A stretch of 42,144 bases of DNA, from IMG/VR virus record IMGVR_UViG_3300025929_000028, positions 1 to 42,144 of that record, one strand, 5' to 3'. A model generated the notes under the pieces. The model was given only the letters and a program-made list of their open reading frames with translations, was not told the origin of the DNA and did not search any database. The DNA is from a virus. Each line of letters starts with the position of its first letter. The first letter of the stretch is position 1. This document shows positions 7,500 to 13,702 of the stretch, in pieces. Made by a program: the position numbers and the translations under genes.

Positions 7500-7566
7500 G
7501 AAGTGGGTGGGGGCTCTCCCCGTTAGCGGATTCCTCAAACGACCGAATATGGTGCCCACCCACTTC
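7500..7566 (+). other. Long inverted repeat between recombination and replication genes
   Basis: A perfect 12-base inverted repeat, GAAGTGGGTGGG (7500-7511) and CCCACCCACTTC (7555-7566), encloses a 43-base loop that begins with a second small G/C stem (GGGG-CTCT-CCCC). It is followed by TTATAG, not a U-tract, so it is a poor intrinsic terminator. It ends 24 bases before the primase start and could be an attenuator, an mRNA stability element or a structured leader. Confidence 0.6.
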
Positions 7567-7589
7567 TTATAGTCCGAGAGGGATGGTAA

Positions 7590-9785
7590 GTGCCAATCTT
7601 CACAGCTTTCTTTTCCCATCTCTTCGGGCAGGCGGAAGGGTATCTCTGCATCGCGTTCATCAAGGCTGGGATGAAGGGCTTCCAGGAGGAATACCACGCC
7701 TGGCCTGCTGAGAAGGAGAAGGTCGAACAACGTATCGACCTGATGTTGGGAACGCACAACGTCTACTTCTGTCCTCAGTTGCTATCCCGCCCCAAGAGAA
7801 TTAAGGACAGCGTTGCGGTCTGTACCAGTGCCTGGTCCGATCTGGATGAGTGCCACCCTAGCAACTGCATTGTTAAGCCAACATTCGTCGTAGAGTCTTC
7901 GCCCAATCGTTACCAGGCGTTCTGGGCATTTGAGGACCCCGTTGATCCGTTTGATGCAGAGAGTATCAGCAAGCGGATCGCGTATTACCATGCCTTCCAG
8001 GGGGCTGACAAGTCAGGCTGGGATCTCACCCAGTTGATGCGCGTACCTGGTACCTACAACAGGAAGCCAGAGTACGACAACGTCCCTGTCAAGCTCATCG
8101 AGCATAGGTCGAACAAGTACCGTATTGACGACTTCGGCAAGTATCCGGCCCTCGCTGAGACTTCAGGTGTAGAAGAGCAACTCCCCGAAGCCCTACCCAA
8201 CCTGACAGGCGAAGAGCTTCTGGAGAAGTACGACAACGAAGTTGCACCACAGGTCTTCGTACACTTCTCCATGGAGCCGGACAGAGGCGTCGACTGGAGC
8301 AAGACCCTATGGGCGCTGGAAATGCAGTGCTTCGAAGCAGGAATGAGTAAGGAGGAAGTATTCATTGTTGCTCGTGATTCCGCGTGCAACAAATTCAGAC
8401 GTGACGGCCGACCGGAACTACAACTCTGGAAGGACGTTTGTAAGGCATGGCAGAGGCACCAGGAGAACCAGAAGCTTCTAGCGCCTGCTGAGATCCACCT
8501 CGGCCCGCTTCTTATCGACCGCGAACGAGAAGAGCTCCAGGGCTTCACTACGTTCGTGGACGACTACATCGAATGGGCCAGCTCGCTCGGTGACGCTGCC
8601 AAGCAGTATCACCAGGCGGGAGCGTTTGTAATCCTGTCAGCCTTACTAGGCGGCGCTGTGAGGTTGCCCACCTCATTCGGCACGTTCAAGCCAAACCTGT
8701 GGTTTATGATCCTGGCAGATACCACGTTGACCCGCAAGTCAACAGCGATGGACATTGCTATGGATCTGCTCGAGGAGGTAGACAGCAGTGCCATTCTTGC
8801 GACCGATGGCTCGATCGAGGGACTGATGTCTTCCCTCTCTACCAGGCCTAGCCAACCGTCGATCTTTCTTCGTGACGAGTTCAGTGGCCTACTGGACGCG
8901 TTGAACAAGAAGGACTACTACGCGGGCATGGCGGAGACTCTTACCAAGTTGTATGACGGTAAGATGCAGAAGAAGATCCTACGGAAAGAAACAATCGAGG
9001 TCAAGGATCCTGTTCTAATCCTGTTTGCAGGAGGCATTAAGAATAAGATCTGTAGCCTACTTACGAGTGAGCACGTCAGTTCGGGTTTCATCCCCCGCTT
9101 CGTGTTCATCACGGCAGAATCAGATGTGACACGTGTCCAGCCGCTAGGCCCTCCTACGGCTAAGGATTCCACAGGGCGCGACACTATTCGTGATGCTATG
9201 AAGCGAATGCGTGAGCACTACTACACAGAGCCGACTCTTAAGCGGGAAGGCTCGAGAATCGTGTATCAGGGTGCGCAGACGTGGAATGCACAGCTGACGC
9301 CTGAAGCCTGGGCACGGTACAATCTGCTAGAGCAGGACATGATGAAGGCAGGTCTTAAGGCACTACAGCCTGAGATCATGACGCCTACATACGACCGTTT
9401 GTGCAAGTCAGGTCTGAAGGCAGCAGTACTAGCTGCTGCAAGTCGGAAGCTTGTGGATCCGAGTCAGACCATTGAGGTAGAACTCATCGATGTCCTGTAT
9501 GCAATCCGGTTCGTAGAAGAGTGGCGCGACTATACTAACCAGGTCATCAATGGCGTCGGCAGCACAACCAACGAACGTGAACTGGAAAAGGTGTTGGCCT
9601 CGATCAAGGCTACGCCCGGCATCTCACGTTCGCGGCTAATGCAGGCACACCACCTACACTCAACAAATGCAGGTAATATCTTCCAAACCCTCATGCAGCG
9701 TGGCCTAGTCGAAATGAAGAAGGTCGGGAAGGGAGAACGTTACTTCCCGACCGAAAAGAAGAAGGTGAAGGTTACCCTTGACTAA
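7590..9785 (+). CDS. Primase-polymerase fused to SF3/DUF3987-like helicase
   Basis: 731 residues. The N-terminal 170 look like a RepB/AEP primase: HNVYFCP (57-62), catalytic DLD at 84-86, SSPNRYQAFW (103-112) and the signature RVPGTYNRKP (151-160). The C-terminal half resembles DUF3987-type helicases, with a Walker A position at 376-385 that is degenerate (ADTTLTRKST instead of GxxxxGKS) and a Walker B-like SIFLRDEFSG at 424-433. It probably primes and unwinds at the phage origin. The weak P-loop glycines make ATPase activity less certain. Start is GTG 7590 with GAGGGATGG upstream. It overlaps queC by eight bases. Confidence 0.82.
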   Translation: MPIFTAFFSHLFGQAEGYLCIAFIKAGMKGFQEEYHAWPAEKEKVEQRIDLMLGTHNVYFCPQLLSRPKRIKDSVAVCTSAWSDLDECHPSNCIVKPTFVVESSPNRYQAFWAFEDPVDPFDAESISKRIAYYHAFQGADKSGWDLTQLMRVPGTYNRKPEYDNVPVKLIEHRSNKYRIDDFGKYPALAETSGVEEQLPEALPNLTGEELLEKYDNEVAPQVFVHFSMEPDRGVDWSKTLWALEMQCFEAGMSKEEVFIVARDSACNKFRRDGRPELQLWKDVCKAWQRHQENQKLLAPAEIHLGPLLIDREREELQGFTTFVDDYIEWASSLGDAAKQYHQAGAFVILSALLGGAVRLPTSFGTFKPNLWFMILADTTLTRKSTAMDIAMDLLEEVDSSAILATDGSIEGLMSSLSTRPSQPSIFLRDEFSGLLDALNKKDYYAGMAETLTKLYDGKMQKKILRKETIEVKDPVLILFAGGIKNKICSLLTSEHVSSGFIPRFVFITAESDVTRVQPLGPPTAKDSTGRDTIRDAMKRMREHYYTEPTLKREGSRIVYQGAQTWNAQLTPEAWARYNLLEQDMMKAGLKALQPEIMTPTYDRLCKSGLKAAVLAAASRKLVDPSQTIEVELIDVLYAIRFVEEWRDYTNQVINGVGSTTNERELEKVLASIKATPGISRSRLMQAHHLHSTNAGNIFQTLMQRGLVEMKKVGKGERYFPTEKKKVKVTLD

Positions 9786-10470
9786 CATCGCAGTCGTGAG
9801 CGGCGGCATGGACAGCGTGACGATGCTGTACGCGCTCGCGGAAATGGGTCAGCCCGTGGAGGCTCTGTCTTTCAACTACGGGCAGAAGCACAAGAAGGAA
9901 CTCGACTATGTTCAGTTCCACGTCGACAACCTCGGCAGCCTGGACTGGAAGATCATCGACCTGACCAGCGTGGCACAGCTGCTGACGAGGTCAGCTCTGG
10001 TCGGTGAGCGTGAGGTGCCCGAGGGTCACTACGAGCACGAGACCATGAAGCAGACGGTCGTACCCAACCGCAACATGATCATGGCCAGCATCGCTGCTGC
10101 CGCCTGCATCAACGAAGGTGGGCGACTCCTCGGTCTGGGTGTGCATGCAGGTGACCACGCCATCTATCCAGACTGCCGACCGGAATTCATCAGGTCGCTC
10201 GAGGTCACGCTGCATGTGGCAAACGCTGGCTTCATCCACCCGCAGTTCGAGATCTACTCGCCGTTCGTGCACATGACCAAGGCTGAGATCGTGCGCATGG
10301 GTCAGCAGTACGATATCGACTATTCACAGACGTGGTCGTGCTACAAGGGAGGAGAGGTGCACTGCGGCAAGTGTGGTACCTGCGTCGAACGCAAGGAAGC
10401 GTTCGCGATTGCACGAGTCGAGGACCCGACCAAGTACGAGGACGACCTTCGAACGGACGAGGCGTACTGA
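9778..10470 (+). CDS. queC: 7-cyano-7-deazaguanine (preQ0) synthase
   Basis: QueC turns CDG into preQ0 with ATP and ammonia, the last step of the pathway. 230 residues, full length. The PP-loop SGGMDS is at 8-13, VPNRNMI lies mid-protein, and the zinc site is C188, C196, C199 and C202 in the CGKCGTC region. There is no glutamine amidotransferase extension, so this is plain QueC, not the Gat-QueC fusion that makes the archaeosine-type base. Start TTG 9778 is chosen because it is preceded by AAGGTGAAGG and gives the canonical short N-terminus; it overlaps the primase gene by eight bases. Confidence 0.94.
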   Translation: MTNIAVVSGGMDSVTMLYALAEMGQPVEALSFNYGQKHKKELDYVQFHVDNLGSLDWKIIDLTSVAQLLTRSALVGEREVPEGHYEHETMKQTVVPNRNMIMASIAAAACINEGGRLLGLGVHAGDHAIYPDCRPEFIRSLEVTLHVANAGFIHPQFEIYSPFVHMTKAEIVRMGQQYDIDYSQTWSCYKGGEVHCGKCGTCVERKEAFAIARVEDPTKYEDDLRTDEAY

Positions 10471-10763
10471 TGACCGCACCGCTGAACGTGACGCAGAAGC
10501 TCGCCACTGCGAAGAGCATGCAGAACACTGGAAGCAACCTCAGTGACTTCCAAGCGTGGCTGGGTACCATTCCGGAGACTTCGGGACAGTACCCGGGACA
10601 GCAAGTGGCGATCGACGGTCCGACGACCGGCAGCATCTACATCCGACGTCCCTACCAGATGACGCTACTGCTGAATCAGACCGACTGGCTAGTTATTACC
10701 AACGCTTCGGTCCCGCTGATGAGTAAGATGGTTGACCAGGACTACCAGGCATCCTGGGGATGA
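10470..10763 (+). CDS. Unknown protein between queC and queD
   Basis: 97 residues, ATG sharing one base with the queC stop (TGATG). The sequence is beta-rich and uncharged in its centre (DGPTTGSIYIRRPYQMTLLLNQ), with no cysteine, P-loop or membrane motif. It is cotranscribed with queC and followed by a hairpin that ends the unit. A structural or accessory role in the modification pathway is possible only by association. I do not recognise the family. Confidence 0.68.
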   Translation: MTAPLNVTQKLATAKSMQNTGSNLSDFQAWLGTIPETSGQYPGQQVAIDGPTTGSIYIRRPYQMTLLLNQTDWLVITNASVPLMSKMVDQDYQASWG

Positions 10764-10767
10764 CAGG

Positions 10768-10814
10768 AAGCGCGGACAATCGAGAGGTTAAGCAAGTAGC
10801 GATTGCCCGCGCTT
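10768..10814 (+). terminator. Probable terminator or attenuator after the queC unit
   Basis: Inverted repeat AAGCGCGGACAATCG (10768-10782) and CGATTGCCCGCGCTT (10800-10814), 15 bases with a single A/C mismatch and a 17-base loop, followed by TTGTCC. It is a stable GC-rich stem with only a short T run, so partial termination is likely. Confidence 0.6.
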
Positions 10815-10824
10815 TGTCCATAGC

Positions 10825-10907
10825 TAGACTTTACATAGACAGCTTTTGTCCAAGCTCTGCGTAGAGAGCTAACGGCTGAAGTTGATCTTGATTAGACTTA
10901 AGGAGAC
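10825..10907 (+). repeat. Phased TAGAC array with shared core, copy A
   Basis: TAGAC at 10825-10829 and 10836-10840 (11 bases apart), then the core GATCTTGATTAGACTT at 10884-10899, whose TAGAC (10893) is followed by GAGAC at 10903, 10 bases on. The same core and spacing occur at 16687 and 27215. It lies between the hairpin at 10768 and queD. A protein-binding (operator-like) site is inferred. Confidence 0.7.
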
Positions 10908-10913
10908 TTGCTG

Positions 10914-11441
10914 ATGCAAGGGCAGGTGACTCTCGCTGTAGAACACAACTTCGAGACCGCACACAGGTTGCCTTTCCTGGGCGGCAAGTGTGAGAACTTG
11001 CACGGTCATTCGTGGAAGGCGAAGTTCCATCTTCAGGCCTACGACATGCCTGGTGGCATGGACGAGAACGGCATCAGCGTCGAGTACGGTTCGGTCAAGA
11101 AGGTCATTCGCCAGTGGATCGATACGTACCTGGACCATGGCATGATGATCGGGCACGACGACCGTCTGATCGACGCCATCTGGAATGATGGCTGCAAGAT
11201 CTTCGTATTCGGTACTGGTACCAATTCCGAAGACGTCGACAACTATGAGATCGTCTCTGGATACAAACAGAGGCCCTGGCCCACTGTGGAAGCTGTGGCC
11301 GAGATGCTCTGTGTCAAGATCCAGGAACAGTTCGGTGAGGCCTTGTGGGTTATAGGAGTGGAGGTACAAGAGACATCAGTGAACTCGGCAACCTATACCC
11401 AGGCAGTCCCCTACAACAAGACTGTAGAGGTTGGTGCGTAA
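10914..11441 (+). CDS. queD: 6-carboxy-tetrahydropterin synthase
   Basis: QueD converts dihydroneopterin triphosphate to 6-carboxy-5,6,7,8-tetrahydropterin, the second step to preQ0. 175 residues. Zinc ligands H17, H30 and H32 (NLHGHSW) and catalytic C26 are present, as are the family's PTVEAVAEML and EVQETSVNSATY near the C-terminus. Start ATG 10914 is preferred over TTG 10908 because AGGAG at 10901-10905 is eight bases upstream of the ATG and only two from the TTG. A central insertion (about 85-110) makes it longer than the usual 120-140 residues. The stop overlaps folE (TAATG). Confidence 0.92.
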   Translation: MQGQVTLAVEHNFETAHRLPFLGGKCENLHGHSWKAKFHLQAYDMPGGMDENGISVEYGSVKKVIRQWIDTYLDHGMMIGHDDRLIDAIWNDGCKIFVFGTGTNSEDVDNYEIVSGYKQRPWPTVEAVAEMLCVKIQEQFGEALWVIGVEVQETSVNSATYTQAVPYNKTVEVGA

Positions 11442-12181
11442 TGGCTGACTACGTAGACCCAGAACCGATTCAGGCAACCCTTTTCGGGGAGCAGATGCCT
11501 GTGACGGATTACACCCGCAACCTGGAACGTATCGTAGAGATGCGTGACAAGATTCCTACCTCCCACAAGGCGCCAGTGACCTTGCAGGACCAGCTGCGCG
11601 AAATCAATTCGCACGAATGGAACCCTGAGCGCACGAAGCGGTGGCTCGAAGATCCGGAGCAGCAGGCCGCTTCTTTCCTGCGTAGCATCGGGGTGGATCT
11701 CGCTTCAGAGCACCACAGGGACACACCTCGGCGTCTGGCGAACGCGATGCGTGAACTGACGGCACGTGAAGAGTTCAAGTTCACGACCTTCGAGGCTAAG
11801 TCGCAGAACATGATCACACTGGGTCCGATTCCGTTCTACACTCTCTGCGCTCACCACGTTCTGCCATTCCATGGGCATGCCTGGGTCGGATATGTTCCCG
11901 AGCAGCGCATCGCTGGTCTGTCCAAGTTCGCGCGTGCTGTGGAGTATGTGGCAAAGGGGTTCCACGTCCAGGAGGAACTCACTACTGAGATCCACCAGTT
12001 CCTGAGCGAACGGTTGGAACCCAAGGGCCTCGCAGTCGTACTGAAGGCGCAGCATATGTGCATGGAGATGCGCGGTGCTAAGGTGCCTGACGTGATCACT
12101 ACAACATCCGAAGTGTCTGGCGTCTTCGCAGACCACGACCGTACTGCGAAGCTCGAGTTCCTGGAGTGGATTCGTGACTAA
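11441..12181 (+). CDS. folE: GTP cyclohydrolase I
   Basis: FolE opens GTP to 7,8-dihydroneopterin triphosphate, the entry to both folate and deazaguanine synthesis; next to queD it clearly serves the latter. 246 residues, with about 70 N-terminal residues before the catalytic domain. Zinc ligands C136 and H139 are in LCAHHVLPFHGH, and C207 is in the HMCMEMRG motif. AGLSKFAR (158-165) is also conserved. All active-site elements are visible. ATG 11441 shares a base with the queD stop, so translation is coupled; an in-frame upstream ATG at 11345 lies inside queD and was rejected. Confidence 0.93.
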   Translation: MADYVDPEPIQATLFGEQMPVTDYTRNLERIVEMRDKIPTSHKAPVTLQDQLREINSHEWNPERTKRWLEDPEQQAASFLRSIGVDLASEHHRDTPRRLANAMRELTAREEFKFTTFEAKSQNMITLGPIPFYTLCAHHVLPFHGHAWVGYVPEQRIAGLSKFARAVEYVAKGFHVQEELTTEIHQFLSERLEPKGLAVVLKAQHMCMEMRGAKVPDVITTTSEVSGVFADHDRTAKLEFLEWIRD

Positions 12182-12536
12182 CCCTGAAGAAGTATATGAA
12201 GCGTTCCACCAGAAGGAACGCGAGACCACTGTGGAAATGCTTCTCAGTATTCTCGCACGGGACAGCCACGAAGCTTCACATCGCTGGTTCCCTGAGACCG
12301 CCGACAGTCTCGCGCATCATACGCTCGCACTCTGTGGTGAAGCTGGAGAGGTTGCGAACCTCGTCAAGAAGATCCAGCGCGGAAGCTTGGACCCCGACGA
12401 CCCTGCTGTTCGTCGCGACTTGGAGAACGAGGTCGCGGATGTCTTCATCTACCTACTCAACCTCGTAGCTATCCTCAAGATGAATCTCGGCAAGCGATAC
12501 ATGGACAAGCAGAAGTTCAACCAGAAAAGGTTCTGA
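12174..12536 (+). CDS. MazG-like nucleotide pyrophosphohydrolase
   Basis: 120 residues, all-alpha NTP-PPase fold. The metal-binding pattern is seen as CGEAGEVANLVKK (EAGE) and ENEVADVFIYLLNL (ExxxD), as in MazG-type enzymes that hydrolyse (d)NTPs to monophosphates. Phage MazG proteins are thought to lower ppGpp or trim nucleotide pools during infection. GTG start overlaps folE by eight bases, so it is part of the folE unit. Which nucleotide it uses cannot be told from sequence. Confidence 0.83.
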   Translation: MTNPEEVYEAFHQKERETTVEMLLSILARDSHEASHRWFPETADSLAHHTLALCGEAGEVANLVKKIQRGSLDPDDPAVRRDLENEVADVFIYLLNLVAILKMNLGKRYMDKQKFNQKRF

Positions 12537-12537
12537 C

Positions 12538-12831
12538 ATGGCTGACGAACAGACCCCGATGGGTATCGGCGAACTCGTGAACATGATCAGTAACGAGTTC
12601 GACCACCTCGTGATCACTCGACACAACGAGGGTGCAGACAAGTACGGACCCTTCTCCTTCATGGGCAAGAACATGTACGAGGAGGCCGCTGCCGAGTTGG
12701 CTGACCTGTGCAACTACGCACGCTACGCCTACATCAAGCTCCGCATGCTCGAGATGCAGATGGCCGACGCGATCTCTGATGCTCCGCCGGAGGAGAAGCT
12801 TCTGCACGGGTTCAAGGCTCATGGAGAATGA
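12538..12831 (+). CDS. Second MazG/NTP-PPase-like small protein
   Basis: 97 residues with a helical pattern and NMYEEAAAELADLCNYARY in the centre. The E..A.EL.DL.NY arrangement, after a KYGPFSF segment, resembles all-alpha NTP pyrophosphohydrolases that deal with dNTPs. The family link is moderate and the acidic pattern is less complete than in the gene just upstream. It starts one base after the previous stop. Together the two genes form a nucleotide-pool module inside the deazaguanine cluster. Confidence 0.62.
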   Translation: MADEQTPMGIGELVNMISNEFDHLVITRHNEGADKYGPFSFMGKNMYEEAAAELADLCNYARYAYIKLRMLEMQMADAISDAPPEEKLLHGFKAHGE

Positions 12832-12955
12832 CAAGGGAACCGGTCCGAATCCTAGTCGCTGGGGCAAGATTGTCGGACTGTGGATCACGCTTCTGGTCAT
12901 GGTACTGTTGACCGCTTTGGTCATCAAGGCAGTTCAGTACATCAACCTCTGGTAG
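12821..12955 (+). CDS. 44-residue single-pass membrane protein
   Basis: ATG 12821 overlaps the preceding gene by 11 bases. A short polar N-terminus (MENDKGTGPNPSRWG) is followed by one strong hydrophobic helix (LWITLLVMVLLTALVIKAV) and a short end. Function unknown. It sits directly before the DpdA-like gene. Confidence 0.6.
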   Translation: MENDKGTGPNPSRWGKIVGLWITLLVMVLLTALVIKAVQYINLW

Positions 12956-12961
12956 GTAACA

Positions 12962-13702
12962 GTGAAACTCGCTTTGATTCCTCCCTATAGCCAGGTGAAC
13001 TCCATCTTCAGAACCGACTATCAATTGGTTCTCCCGGAACATCTGTCGAACAAGGACTACCAGGACGCCTACATCGCTGCGCGACGGAATGGCGACTACC
13101 TGATCATGGACAATGGTGCCGCTGAGGGAAGGCTACTGTCACCTGGTGAGCTCCGTTCGATGGCACTCGGCCTGATGGTCAACGAGATCGTAGTGCCTGA
13201 TGTCCTTGGTGACATGTACGCTACGCTGCGAATGGCCAAGGAGTTCTTCCAGTTCGGTGTCGACACTCGCTTCAAGTACATGGGCGTCGTTCAGGGCCAG
13301 ACACTCGATGAATGCTGCGCCTGTGTGGAAGCCTACTACAGTGATCACGGCAACATCACCGTACTGGGCCTACCACGACATCTGATCAGTACTACCAAGA
13401 ACAAGAAGGCGCGAGCCGAACTGGCTGCGTACATCTACAGCAACTACCCTGGGTACCAGATTCACCTCTTGGGTACGAACCCTTCGTACATCAGAGAGCT
13501 GCGCGAGAACGCATACGACTTCCATGCGGCCAACGTTCGAGGCGTTGATACTTCGGCACCCTTCAACTACGCCTGGGGTGCGAAGAGTATGTTGAAGGGC
13601 GATTACTGTGGTCGTCCCGAATACTACTTCGAGATGAGCCTGCCTACTACCCAGACGCTCGACCATAACATTCAGCTACTGAAGGCATGGGTCAATGGCT
13701 GA
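12962..13702 (+). CDS. dpdA: DpdA-like DNA-guanine transglycosylase (TGT fold)
   Basis: 246 residues. It keeps the order of motifs expected for a tRNA-guanine-transglycosylase TIM barrel: DNGAAEG (50-56), EIVVPDVLGD with D80 in the position of the first catalytic Asp, GVVQGQTLDE (108-117) like the IVQGG loop, VLGLPRH (134-140) like the substrate-binding GGL loop, LLGT (169-172), and VRGVDTSAP with D196 where TGT has its nucleophile (GxD). It lacks the C-terminal zinc domain of tRNA enzymes, as DpdA proteins do. With FolE, QueD, QueE and QueC present it should replace guanine in phage DNA with preQ0. Start is GTG 12962. The identification rests on motifs and context, not on a database match. 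Confidence 0.82.
   Translation: MKLALIPPYSQVNSIFRTDYQLVLPEHLSNKDYQDAYIAARRNGDYLIMDNGAAEGRLLSPGELRSMALGLMVNEIVVPDVLGDMYATLRMAKEFFQFGVDTRFKYMGVVQGQTLDECCACVEAYYSDHGNITVLGLPRHLISTTKNKKARAELAAYIYSNYPGYQIHLLGTNPSYIRELRENAYDFHAANVRGVDTSAPFNYAWGAKSMLKGDYCGRPEYYFEMSLPTTQTLDHNIQLLKAWVNG

Noticed and set aside
10884-10899. GATCTTGATTAGACT core as a promoter
   Set aside because: No -35/-10 pair with the spacing used elsewhere in the genome, and one of its three copies points against transcription.
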